Source: Clostridiales bacterium (GTDB lineage Bacteria > Bacillota > Clostridia > Lutisporales > Lutisporaceae). From it: DNA of 39,589 bases. A program made the translations under genes and the position numbers. Location of the stretch: positions 1 to 39,589 of the forward strand of contig DUSG01000066.1 in NCBI GenBank assembly GCA_012842725.1, written 5' to 3'. The notes under the pieces are model-generated. The model ran no database searches. It saw only the letters and a program-made list of their open reading frames with translations, and was not told where the DNA came from. Of this stretch, positions 25,037-33,186 are shown one piece after another (position 1 is the first letter of the stretch; each line of letters opens with the position of its first letter).

Positions 25037-26211
25037 ATTTTTGCACATCTGAATATGAAAGTTGTTAAAGACAATATGATTAAAATCAATAAAAAGCCAG
25101 TCAAATTTAAGCTTGATGTGGTTATATTACTGTACCAACTTTTATACGGAAAGTCCTGATATGACATATAGAAATTGAATACCTGGTGAATTGGTATTCT
25201 GTATAGTATCAATGTATATAATGATGCTAGAAAACCTTGCACTATTTTCATAGTAAAGTAAGTAAGGAAGCTTAAATCGGTATCCTGTATAATAGCAGAT
25301 ACTTGAGCATTAATGGATAATCCGCCAAAGCCGATAAAAAAACTTATAATAGCAAGTTTTAATACGTCAGGCAAAAATTGTGATGCACATGCTTTTACAC
25401 CGTTTGTAACTTCTAATATTCCAGCAATTATCATGGATACATTCTGTTTGTTCTCAACATTTATAAAAGGAAGCATATTTATAGCATTTGTGATATATGT
25501 TGATAATCCAGTAACTTCTATTATTCTTGATATAACAGAGAATAGTATTATGTAACCTCCTACAAGCAATATAAGACTTGTTCCATTTTTAATTGAATCA
25601 CCTATTAACTGACCTATGCTTCTGCCGTCTTTTTCTTTATATTTTAATAATTCTTTGAAAGGATTCTGTATAGTTATGCTATTTGAAGCTTTATTATTTT
25701 TTTTGTAGAACTTCATAATGAAACCACAACTAATTGCGGATAAATAATGAGACATTAATAACAAAGGAGCAATTTCGGGCTTTTTAAGCATACCTACTGA
25801 TACGGCACCTATTATGAATAAAGGACCTGAAGTGCTGCAAAGGCTTAACATTCTTTGAGCTTCTACTCTTGTACATTGTTCATTTCTTCTTAATGTGGCA
25901 GTAATTTTTGCTCCAACTGGATAACCTGAAGCTATGCTCATTGCAAAAGCAAAGGCACCTTCGCCAGGAATATTGAATATAATACTCATTAGGGGTCTGA
26001 ATATACTTCCAATAAAACTGACTACACCGAGACCTACCAATATTTCTGAACATATGAAAAAAGGTAATAATGCTGGGCATACTACATTCAACCACAGGTT
26101 TAGGCCTTCCAAGGAAGCATTAAAAGTTTCAGAGGGGTAAGCTATTATACTGGTTATAATAAAAATAAAAATTACTGCATTGATAATTGTATTTAAATTT
26201 TTTCTAATCAT
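25024..26211 (-). CDS. ylbJ: Sporulation integral membrane protein YlbJ
   Basis: Polytopic membrane protein needed for spore cortex or heat-resistant spores in B. subtilis, where it is made in the mother cell; it contains nucleoside-recognition (Gate) regions. 395 residues, about ten hydrophobic segments, with the typical NVVCPALLPFFICSEILVG near residue 45 and FAMSIASGYPVGAKI near 95. A GTG at 26226 is in frame, but the ATG at 26211 has GGTGA just upstream. I found no clear sigma-E box. It is divergent from ylbK and supports a spore-forming host. Confidence 0.92.
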   Translation of the reverse strand: MIRKNLNTIINAVIFIFIITSIIAYPSETFNASLEGLNLWLNVVCPALLPFFICSEILVGLGVVSFIGSIFRPLMSIIFNIPGEGAFAFAMSIASGYPVGAKITATLRRNEQCTRVEAQRMLSLCSTSGPLFIIGAVSVGMLKKPEIAPLLLMSHYLSAISCGFIMKFYKKNNKASNSITIQNPFKELLKYKEKDGRSIGQLIGDSIKNGTSLILLVGGYIILFSVISRIIEVTGLSTYITNAINMLPFINVENKQNVSMIIAGILEVTNGVKACASQFLPDVLKLAIISFFIGFGGLSINAQVSAIIQDTDLSFLTYFTMKIVQGFLASLYTLILYRIPIHQVFNFYMSYQDFPYKSWYSNITTSSLNLTGFLLILIILSLTTFIFRCAKIIKK

Positions 26212-26310
26212 ACTATCACCAATCACTTTAGTTCTGGATATTATATTATATTAATCAAAATTATAACTATACTTACAATTTAATACATACATTGAAGAGG
26301 TGACGTACAA

Positions 26311-27102
26311 TTGCCAAAGAAACCGAAAATCGGTTTAGCATTAGGTTCTGGAGCATCCAAGGGGTTAGCCCATTTAGGAGTATTAAAGGTATTAAATGAG
26401 AAAAATATAAAACCAAGTTTTGTAACTGGTAGCAGCATAGGAGCTCTAATAGGTGGTTTGTATTGTTGCGGCATTGATTTGGATATGATGATTAAGTTAG
26501 CAAAAAACATGAAGCCTGATATCTGGATGGATCCGGCAGTATCAAAAAAAGGATTGCTGGCAGGGAAAAAGGTAGAAGAAATGTTCAAAATACTGACAAA
26601 AAATAAAAAAATAGAGGAGTTGGATATACCTATAAAAATTGTTGCAACAGATATAATAAATTCTAGAAGATACGTATTCGACAAAGGCCCTTTATGGCTG
26701 GCAATGAGAGCCAGCATAGCCATTCCTGGAATATTTTGCCCTGTAGAAATAGATAATTTGGTATTGGTAGATGGTGGTGTTTTAGATAGAGTTCCTGCAG
26801 CTTTAGCAAAAGAGATGGGTGCAGACATAATAATTGCTGTAGATGTATGTAAAGGAAATAACAACATAAAACCCAAAAATCTATTTGAAATTATATTGCA
26901 AAGTATAGAGGCCATGGAAAATACTTTGGTTGAAAATATGTTGACAAAAGATTATATAGTTATAAGTCCAATAATAAAGAATATTAATCCTTTAGACTTC
27001 AGCAAAGTAGATTTATGCATTGAAGAAGGCGAAAGAGCTGCTTTGGAAGTTATGCCCAGTATAATCAATGCATTGAGCGCTTATCAAAGTGATTCTGCAT
27101 AA
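26311..27102 (+). CDS. ylbK: Patatin-like phospholipase/esterase (YlbK, RssA-like)
   Basis: Predicted serine hydrolase of the bacterial patatin family, acting on lipids; natural substrate unknown. Seen: LALGSGASKGLAHLGVL (oxyanion loop) at 9-25, GSSIG with nucleophile Ser42, and VDGG with catalytic Asp154, forming the Ser-Asp dyad. 263 residues. It starts at TTG 26311 with AGAGGTGA at 26296-26303. Its last 19 bases overlap the end of the convergent tmcAL gene, with no terminator between them. Confidence 0.92.
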   Translation: MPKKPKIGLALGSGASKGLAHLGVLKVLNEKNIKPSFVTGSSIGALIGGLYCCGIDLDMMIKLAKNMKPDIWMDPAVSKKGLLAGKKVEEMFKILTKNKKIEELDIPIKIVATDIINSRRYVFDKGPLWLAMRASIAIPGIFCPVEIDNLVLVDGGVLDRVPAALAKEMGADIIIAVDVCKGNNNIKPKNLFEIILQSIEAMENTLVENMLTKDYIVISPIIKNINPLDFSKVDLCIEEGERAALEVMPSIINALSAYQSDSA

Positions 27103-28310
27103 AACGGGGAAGCTTTAAAATCTTCACCGGATATTTTATATTTTTTATTATAATATCCCAGATTATATATATCTGTTGCCAAAACATCCAGATCAAACAT
27201 TCTTTCCAAGAATGATGATGAAGTCTTGAAATCAGCAGCTTTATTGATTATTGGAGAATTTGATTTCCTACTAATTTCCTTAAGCAATATCCTACCATTT
27301 TTGTTTAAAGCTAATACACGGACATATACAGGAGAATCAATTCTTTTTGCATACCCTACATCTTTTTTGTTTATATTCAAAAGCATATGGCATAAATTTC
27401 TTTGCAAAAGAGTTCTAGTGTATCTTTTGGTTTTCACAAAAGTTATTAGCTCTTCAAAGCATGTGGTAGCATCACCCGCTTTTTTCAGCCTATATTCAAG
27501 GCCTTCTTTTATTTCTGGCAAATTTCTCATACTTTGATGTGTAGATTTTCTTATATGATATAGTAATATATCAGAGAAATTGTCCCAGAATACAGGTCCC
27601 TTCCCTTTATTTATATTGTCCACAATTACTTTCCATGAAGCTTCAGGAACACAGTTTCTGATTTCTTCTGTCAAACCGTTTGTTTTTAAACTTTCTCTAA
27701 TGGCTGTAGCACTTGAAATATGCCCTCTTAAAACCGCGTCATTGTAATTACTTCCAATCCTTTTTATAGTTATTGGTTTTATCGCACTGTTGATTGTCAA
27801 TAAAGATTTAATATATTCTATTCCGAGGATATTATTTGGATAAGACAATAAATCTCCCGCCATTTCTCTATATGCTTCGCTTACAGCTTTTGAGTAAGTC
27901 ATCCCTTCATCTAAAAGTTTGCGGATTTTTGTTTTTACAGATGTCGGTTCACTTAATAAAGTTTCTGCTGTCTTGTAGAGCTCACCTATATTACCATTTT
28001 CACTTCCGAAACATAAAAAATCTACGACTTTTAAGGAATCTAATATTTTAATGGCCCCAAATGCAAACAATTCTGCTGATTGACATGAATAAATTACAGG
28101 CAATTCAATAACTAAATCTATACCATTTAAAACAGCCATTTTAGCTCTAGACCATTTATCAAAAAGAGCCGGTTCGCCTCTCTGCAGGAAATTTCCGCTC
28201 ATTATTGCTATTGAAAAGTCTGCATTGCATAATTTTTTTGATGATTCCAAATGATATTTATGACCATTGTGAAATGGGTTATATTCAGCAACAATTCCTA
28301 TAACTTTCAT
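27084..28310 (-). CDS. tmcAL: tRNA-Met cytidine acetate ligase TmcAL (YlbM)
   Basis: In B. subtilis TmcAL forms acetyl-AMP from acetate and ATP and transfers acetyl to C34 of elongator tRNA-Met (ac4C). 408 residues. N-terminal nucleotidyltransferase-like domain with VAEYNPFHNGHKYH at 7-20, then SGNFLQRGEPALFDKWSRA. GAGGTGA precedes the ATG. It is divergent from ackA; the neighbouring acetate enzyme may matter because acetate is a substrate (inference). It converges on ylbK with a 19-base overlap. Confidence 0.93.
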   Translation of the reverse strand: MKVIGIVAEYNPFHNGHKYHLESSKKLCNADFSIAIMSGNFLQRGEPALFDKWSRAKMAVLNGIDLVIELPVIYSCQSAELFAFGAIKILDSLKVVDFLCFGSENGNIGELYKTAETLLSEPTSVKTKIRKLLDEGMTYSKAVSEAYREMAGDLLSYPNNILGIEYIKSLLTINSAIKPITIKRIGSNYNDAVLRGHISSATAIRESLKTNGLTEEIRNCVPEASWKVIVDNINKGKGPVFWDNFSDILLYHIRKSTHQSMRNLPEIKEGLEYRLKKAGDATTCFEELITFVKTKRYTRTLLQRNLCHMLLNINKKDVGYAKRIDSPVYVRVLALNKNGRILLKEISRKSNSPIINKAADFKTSSSFLERMFDLDVLATDIYNLGYYNKKYKISGEDFKASPFYAESL

Positions 28311-28463
28311 TTGTTCTCACCTCAGGGCAAAATGTAAATTAAATATATATTATAATATCATAAATTATCTTTTATTACTAAATTTGTAGTTATGGAAGAA
28401 GGATATTACGGTTTTATATAGAAAAGAATAATGGTTAAACATATATAATAGGAGGTTGTCATA

Positions 28464-29660
28464 ATGAAGGTATTTGTTATTAATTGTGGTAGTTCTTCAT
28501 TAAAATATCAGTTAATAAATATGGAGAACGAAGAAGTTGAAGCTAAAGGTATAGTTGAAAGGATTGGTATTCCCGGATCAGTATTAAAACATCAGACAAA
28601 AAACGGAGAAAAGGTAACAATAGAAGGAGATATGCCAACTCATAAGGAAGCATTAAAAAGCGTTATCGATGCTTTAATGCATGAGAAATACGGCGTTATA
28701 AAAGACATGAAGGAAATAAACGCAGTTGGGCATAGAGTTGTACACGCCGGTGAGAAATTTGCTTGTTCAGTTGTAATAACTGAAGAGGTTATAAATGCTC
28801 TTAAAGAATGTATCGATTTAGCACCACTACATAATCCTCCAAATATTTTGGGTATCGAAGCATGTCAACAGTTAATGCCGGGAGTACCTATGGTAGGAGT
28901 TTTTGATACCGCTTTCCATCAGACTATGCCTAAGGAAGCTTACATATATGCTTTGCCATATGAATTGTATGAAAAATATCGTGTTAGAAGGTATGGGTTC
29001 CATGGAACATCACATAAATATGTTTCCTTAAGAGCTGCTGATATGTTAGGAAAAGACATAAAAGAGCTCAAAATAGTCACATGCCATCTTGGGAATGGAG
29101 CAAGTGTGACAGCAGTTAAAAATGGAAAGTCAGTTGATACCAGTATGGGATTCACTCCATTAGAAGGTTTAGCAATGGGAACCAGATGTGGAGATATTGA
29201 TCCTGCTATTGTTAAATTCATTTCAGAAAAAGAAAATTTAGATCTAAATGATGTTGATAAATTGTTAAATAAACAATCAGGAGTTTTGGGAGTATCCGGA
29301 GTCAGCAGTGATTTTAGAGACATTGAAGAAGCTGCAGCAAAAGGCAATGAAAGGGCAAAGCTTGCTCTCGATATATTTGCATACAGAGTTAGAAAATATA
29401 TAGGAGCATATGCTGCTGCCATGGGCGGTTTAGATGCAATAGTATTCACAGCTGGCTTAGGCGAGAATTCTCCAGAAATGAGAGCTTTAATTTGTGAAGG
29501 TTTGGAGTTCTTAGGAGTAGAAATTGATGAAGAAAAGAACAATGTAAGGGGCAAAGAGGTAGACATTTCAAAGGATGGTTCAAAGGTAAGGGTACTTTTA
29601 ATACCTACCAATGAAGAGCTTATGATTGCAAGAGATACAAAAGAATTAATAGAGAAATAA
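28464..29660 (+). CDS. ackA: Acetate kinase
   Basis: Converts acetyl phosphate and ADP to acetate and ATP, the energy-yielding end of anaerobic acetate formation. 398 residues. All key residues appear at the numbering of the Methanosarcina enzyme: Asn7 in VINCGSSS, Arg91 in GHRVVHAGE, Asp148 in VFDTAFHQTMP, His180 in YGFHGTSHKY, Arg241 in MGTRCGD and Glu384 in NEELMIARDT. AGGAGG precedes the ATG. pta, which usually lies beside ackA, is not in the window. I found no convincing promoter in the 153-base gap shared with tmcAL. A strong terminator follows. Confidence 0.98.
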   Translation: MKVFVINCGSSSLKYQLINMENEEVEAKGIVERIGIPGSVLKHQTKNGEKVTIEGDMPTHKEALKSVIDALMHEKYGVIKDMKEINAVGHRVVHAGEKFACSVVITEEVINALKECIDLAPLHNPPNILGIEACQQLMPGVPMVGVFDTAFHQTMPKEAYIYALPYELYEKYRVRRYGFHGTSHKYVSLRAADMLGKDIKELKIVTCHLGNGASVTAVKNGKSVDTSMGFTPLEGLAMGTRCGDIDPAIVKFISEKENLDLNDVDKLLNKQSGVLGVSGVSSDFRDIEEAAAKGNERAKLALDIFAYRVRKYIGAYAAAMGGLDAIVFTAGLGENSPEMRALICEGLEFLGVEIDEEKNNVRGKEVDISKDGSKVRVLLIPTNEELMIARDTKELIEK

Positions 29661-29687
29661 ATGGCAGATTAATCTGCCATTTATTTC
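29659..29687 (+). terminator. Terminator of ackA
   Basis: Perfect 10-bp stem AAATGGCAGA/TCTGCCATTT (29659-29668/29673-29682) with TTAA loop, then ATTTC; begins inside the stop codon. Confidence 0.75.
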
Positions 29688-29719
29688 AAATTACAAGAAC
29701 GCTGGATAAAGTATTTTTC

Positions 29720-29748
29720 TTGACAAAATGTAATTAGGTTTGTATAAT
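29720..29748 (+). promoter_or_regulatory. Consensus sigma-A promoter of yceD-rpmF
   Basis: TTGACA (29720-29725), 17-base spacer, TATAAT (29743-29748). Both hexamers match the consensus exactly, the best promoter I see in the window. The yceD ATG is 30 bases downstream. Confidence 0.85.
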
Positions 29749-29778
29749 AAAATTTGTCATTTGATCTGAGGTGGTTTA

Positions 29779-30285
29779 ATGGAAGTCAGTATTTCTGAGA
29801 TTCTTGTTAACGAAGGTATAAAAAAAGAGTTTTATTTTTTTGAAGATATTGATAACAATATCATTGAGTTTTTTGGTGAAAAAATCAGTATTAAGAAACC
29901 AATAAAAGTGGAAGGTTATGCAGTAAACTATGAAGGAAAAATAAGACTTTATATAAACATCCAAACAGAACTCGCAAGATCTTGTTCCAGGTGTCTTGGC
30001 TTATACAATGAAATGATAGATATAGATGCAGAGTATGTGTTTGTAACAAGCCCAGATAAACAAAGTAATGACGAAATTTTGATTGATGGAGAAACCATAA
30101 TACTGGATGAATACGTATTGGACGAAATAACATCTCAGATGACCATGAAACCACTATGTAAACCAGACTGTAAAGGTTTATGTTTTAAATGTGGAAAAAA
30201 TAAGAATTATGAGGAATGTGATTGTACATTTGATGAGATTGATCCCCGGCTGCAAGAATTAAGCAGATTTCTTAGGAAAGAGTAA
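29779..30285 (+). CDS. yceD: YceD family protein (DUF177, YlbN)
   Basis: Conserved small protein encoded next to rpmF in most bacteria; linked to 23S rRNA accumulation in E. coli and plants, exact function unclear. 168 residues. Seen: the family cysteine pair SCSRCLGLY at about 73-81 (CxxC) and a cysteine-rich end with CKPDCKGLCFKCGKN and ECDC, likely metal-binding. GAGGTGG precedes the ATG. It is co-transcribed with rpmF, whose ribosome binding site overlaps the yceD stop. Confidence 0.93.
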   Translation: MEVSISEILVNEGIKKEFYFFEDIDNNIIEFFGEKISIKKPIKVEGYAVNYEGKIRLYINIQTELARSCSRCLGLYNEMIDIDAEYVFVTSPDKQSNDEILIDGETIILDEYVLDEITSQMTMKPLCKPDCKGLCFKCGKNKNYEECDCTFDEIDPRLQELSRFLRKE

Positions 30286-30298
30286 GGAGGTGCTAAAA

Positions 30299-30478
30299 AT
30301 GGGTTTACCAAAAAGAAAAATTTCTAAATCAAGAAGAGATAAAAGAAGAGCAAATTGGAAGCTCACTATGCCAGGACTTATTGAATGTCCTCAGTGTCAT
30401 GAACCAAAACTTCCTCACAGAGTATGCAGATCCTGTGGATTTTATAAAAACAAAACGGTTTTGGAAGTGGGAGAATAA
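30299..30478 (+). CDS. rpmF: 50S ribosomal protein L32
   Basis: Large-subunit protein bL32. Seen: basic N-terminus GLPKRKISKSRRDKRRANWK and zinc ribbon CPQC and CRSC. An in-frame GTG at 30290 is part of the ribosome binding site AGGAGGTG; the ATG at 30299 gives the usual 59 residues. The four cysteines make it the zinc-binding form, as for L28 here. It is followed by a strong terminator. Confidence 0.96.
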   Translation: MGLPKRKISKSRRDKRRANWKLTMPGLIECPQCHEPKLPHRVCRSCGFYKNKTVLEVGE

Positions 30479-30482
30479 AAAG

Positions 30483-30512
30483 ACAGCGGATTTTACCGCT
30501 GTTATTTTTTTT
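30483..30512 (+). terminator. Terminator after rpmF
   Basis: ACAGCGG/CCGCTGT (30483-30489/30496-30502), loop ATTTTA, followed by TATTTTTTTT. Confidence 0.85.
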
Positions 30513-30522
30513 GAAAAATGTA

Positions 30523-30552
30523 TTGCATAAAGGCAAGGTTATAATATATACT
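30523..30552 (+). promoter_or_regulatory. Promoter of the fapR-fab operon
   Basis: TTGCAT (30523-30528), 18-base spacer, TATACT (30547-30552). Transcription would begin near 30559, inside the operator. A TATAAT at 30540-30545 is an alternative -10 without a good -35. Confidence 0.55.
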
Positions 30553-30557
30553 TGTTA

Positions 30558-30574
30558 TTAGTATCAGGTAATAA
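30558..30574 (+). promoter_or_regulatory. FapR operator
   Basis: TTAGTATCAGGTAATAA, a 17-base near-palindrome very close to the B. subtilis FapR box (TTAGTAcctgrTACTAA type). It sits on the expected transcription start of fapR and 27 bases before its ATG, so FapR bound here would block its own operon; malonyl-CoA releases FapR in the known systems. Confidence 0.8.
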
Positions 30575-30601
30575 ATATAGATGGTATAAGGAGGTACTTA
30601 T

Positions 30602-31171
30602 ATGAAAAAGGGATTGGCAAAGAGGGATAGACAAAAAAGTCTACAGTCAAAAATCCAAGATGATCCCTTTTTAACCGATGAAGAGCTGGCAGAATTTTTT
30701 AATGTCAGTGTGCAAACCATAAGGTTGGATAGATTAGAGCTAGGTATACCTGAGTTGAGAGAGAGAATAAAAAATGTAGCTGAGAAAAATTATTTGAAAG
30801 TAAAGTCGATTGAAGGAAAAGAGATAGTAGGAGAACTATTAGATCTTAATCTAGGAGTTAGTGGTATATCTTTATTGGAGACAGATTATTCAATGGCCTT
30901 TGAAAAAACCAATGTTGTAAGAGGAAGTCATATTTTCGCTCAAGCTGAGTCTCTTGCTATATCGGTAATTGACGCTAATGTGGCTTTAATAGGTGTAGCT
31001 AATATAAAATATAAAAATCCTGTTTTTGCAGGAGATAAATTGATTGCTAAAGCTGAAGTTGTAAGAACAAGGGGAAACAAATATTTCGTTTGGGTGTTTA
31101 CTAAAGTGAAAAATATTGAGGTTTTTAGGGGAAAGTTCATATTAGTATCATTCAATCGCAAGGAGGAATAA
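30602..31171 (+). CDS. fapR: Fatty acid and phospholipid synthesis repressor FapR
   Basis: Repressor of fab/pls genes that uses malonyl-CoA as the inducing signal. 189 residues: N-terminal helix-turn-helix about 24-50 (LTDEELAEFFNVSVQTIRLD then RLELGIPELRERI) and a C-terminal hotdog-fold effector domain, with the motif VRGSHIFAQAESLAISVIDA near 101-120. AGGAGG precedes the ATG. It heads the operon it is expected to control, and a matching operator lies in front. Confidence 0.95.
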   Translation: MKKGLAKRDRQKSLQSKIQDDPFLTDEELAEFFNVSVQTIRLDRLELGIPELRERIKNVAEKNYLKVKSIEGKEIVGELLDLNLGVSGISLLETDYSMAFEKTNVVRGSHIFAQAESLAISVIDANVALIGVANIKYKNPVFAGDKLIAKAEVVRTRGNKYFVWVFTKVKNIEVFRGKFILVSFNRKEE

Positions 31172-31174
31172 TTT

Positions 31175-32185
31175 ATGAGAATAGCCATTGATGCCATGGG
31201 AGGCGACAATGCTCCAAAGGCTGTTGTTGAAGGTTGCATTAATGCAGCAAATGAATATGAAATTGAAATTTATTTGGTAGGTAAGGAAACTGAAGTTAAT
31301 AAGTATTTAAATGACGTAAAGCCATCAAAAGGCAAAATACATATCGTCAATGCTAATGAAATAATAACAGGAGAAGATGCACCGGTTCAGGCAATCAAAC
31401 GCAAGAAAGAATCATCTATGGTAATAGGCTTGGAAATGGTAAAAGAAGGTAAATGCGATTCTTTTTTATCTGCAGGAAACACAGGAGCTTTCTTGGCAGG
31501 TTCTCTGCTGAAAGTAGGGCGTATAAAAGGAATTGACAGGCCCGCTTTGGCTCCGTTGCTTCCAACTGAAAAAGGAGTCTGTATGTTAATAGACGCAGGA
31601 GCTAATATGGACTGTAAACCCAAAAATCTTCTGCAGTTTGCGATAATGGGTTCTATTTATATGGAAAAAGTTGAAGGAATAAATTCACCAAAAGTGGGAT
31701 TGTTGAATGTAGGAACCGAAGAAACAAAAGGAAACGATTTGACCAAGCAGAGTTATGTCTTACTGAAAAACAGCAATTTAAATTTCATAGGCAATATAGA
31801 AGCAAGAGATATTTTTACAGGTATTTGCGATGTAATCGTATGTGATGGTTTTGCAGGAAATATAGTTTTAAAGAATACTGAAGGCCTTGCTTCAACGATT
31901 ATGGGATTATTGAAAGAAGAATTGATGAAGACAACAATATCTAAATTTGGAGCCCTTCTATTAAAAAATAGTTTTAGAAATTTTAAGAAAAGATTTGATT
32001 ATAAAGAATATGGTGGTGCCCCGTTCTTGGGGATAGATGGAATAATGATTAAAGCCCATGGTAGTTCTGATAGCAAAGCCATATTCAATGCAATAAGGCA
32101 GGCTAAATTACTTTATGATAATAAATGTATCGATAGAATTATTATGGATTTAAAAGATAACGAGGTGAATGAAGTTGAACAATGA
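31175..32185 (+). CDS. plsX: Phosphate acyltransferase PlsX
   Basis: Converts acyl-ACP to acyl phosphate, the substrate of PlsY in phospholipid synthesis; peripheral membrane enzyme. 336 residues with IAIDAMGGDNAPKAVVEG at 3-20, LSAGNTGAFLAGSLLKVGRI, and DGFAGNIVLK. AGGAGG precedes the ATG, three bases after the fapR stop. Its end overlaps fabH. It also accepts acyl phosphate from the FakA route (fakA at 19406). Confidence 0.96.
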   Translation: MRIAIDAMGGDNAPKAVVEGCINAANEYEIEIYLVGKETEVNKYLNDVKPSKGKIHIVNANEIITGEDAPVQAIKRKKESSMVIGLEMVKEGKCDSFLSAGNTGAFLAGSLLKVGRIKGIDRPALAPLLPTEKGVCMLIDAGANMDCKPKNLLQFAIMGSIYMEKVEGINSPKVGLLNVGTEETKGNDLTKQSYVLLKNSNLNFIGNIEARDIFTGICDVIVCDGFAGNIVLKNTEGLASTIMGLLKEELMKTTISKFGALLLKNSFRNFKKRFDYKEYGGAPFLGIDGIMIKAHGSSDSKAIFNAIRQAKLLYDNKCIDRIIMDLKDNEVNEVEQ

Positions 32186-33170
32186 AACTGTGGCGGCAGG
32201 TATTGTCGGAACCGGCAGTTATGTGCCTGATACAGTGCTGACTAATGAATACTTTGAAGAAAGATTAGATACCAACAATGAATGGATAGTTACAAGAACT
32301 GGTATTAGAGAAAGGAGAATAGTTAGACCGGATGTAGCCACATCTGATATAGCAACATATGCGGCAGAAAAAGCTTTAGAAGATGCGAAAATGAATCCAG
32401 AAGATATAGACATGATTATCGTTGCCACAGTAACTCCTGATATGTCTTTTCCATCTACAGCATGCTTAGTTCAGAAGAATTTAGGTGCTTTTAAAGCGTC
32501 TGCATTTGATATTAGTGCAGCATGTTCAGGATTTATATATGGTTTAAGTATAGCTTCACAGTTTGTTAAATCGGGAAGCATGAAAAATGTTTTAGTGATA
32601 GGTGCTGAAACTTTATCTAAAATAACGGACTATAGTGATAGGAATACTTGTATACTTTTTGGAGATGGTGCAGGAGCTGCTATTGTATCCAGAGTTGAAA
32701 AAGATAAAGGGATTTTAGCTTCTTATCTAGGTGCAGACGGAAGAGGCGAGGACTTATTGAAGTTGCCGGCAGGTGGATCAAGGTTGCCGGCATCAGCAGA
32801 GACTGTGTCCAATTCGTTGCACTATATAAAAATGAATGGCTCTGAGGTATTCAAGTTTGCCACAAAAATTATAGAAGAAGCTGCAGAGAAAGCTTTGGGA
32901 ATGTGTGGACTGAGTAAAGAAGATATAGATTTTTTCATACCACATCAAGCAAATATAAGAATAATTGAATCAGCTATTAGAAGATTAAACATATCCAAAG
33001 ATAAAGTTTTTGTAAACATTGAACAATACGGGAATATGTCTTCTGCTTCAATAGCAGTTGCATTAGATGAAGCGAATAAAAACAAAAAAATAAACAAAGG
33101 AGATATTGTTGTTTTAGTAGGTTTTGGTGGAGGATTAACCTGGGGTTCTATCGTACTTAAATGGAGTTAG
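32175..33170 (+). CDS. fabH: 3-oxoacyl-ACP synthase III
   Basis: Starts fatty acid synthesis by condensing acyl-CoA with malonyl-ACP. Catalytic triad: Cys117 in DISAACSGFIYGL, His257 in FIPHQANIRI and Asn287 in YGNMSSASIAV. An ATG at 32169 is in frame but touches the ribosome binding site GAGGTGA (32162-32168); TTG 32175 is spaced correctly and gives 331 residues. It overlaps plsX by 11 bases. Confidence 0.95.
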   Translation: MNNETVAAGIVGTGSYVPDTVLTNEYFEERLDTNNEWIVTRTGIRERRIVRPDVATSDIATYAAEKALEDAKMNPEDIDMIIVATVTPDMSFPSTACLVQKNLGAFKASAFDISAACSGFIYGLSIASQFVKSGSMKNVLVIGAETLSKITDYSDRNTCILFGDGAGAAIVSRVEKDKGILASYLGADGRGEDLLKLPAGGSRLPASAETVSNSLHYIKMNGSEVFKFATKIIEEAAEKALGMCGLSKEDIDFFIPHQANIRIIESAIRRLNISKDKVFVNIEQYGNMSSASIAVALDEANKNKKINKGDIVVLVGFGGGLTWGSIVLKWS

Positions 33171-33186
33171 TAATGGAGGAAAGATT

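Noticed and set aside
26280..26915. Minus-strand open frame of 211 codons opposite ylbK
   Set aside because: ylbK has all its catalytic motifs on the plus strand; the antisense frame has no ribosome binding site and low-complexity composition.
28940..29611. Long minus-strand open frame of 223 codons inside ackA
   Set aside because: It lies opposite a fully conserved acetate kinase gene, has no ribosome binding site and no recognisable family; it is a shadow of the codon pattern.
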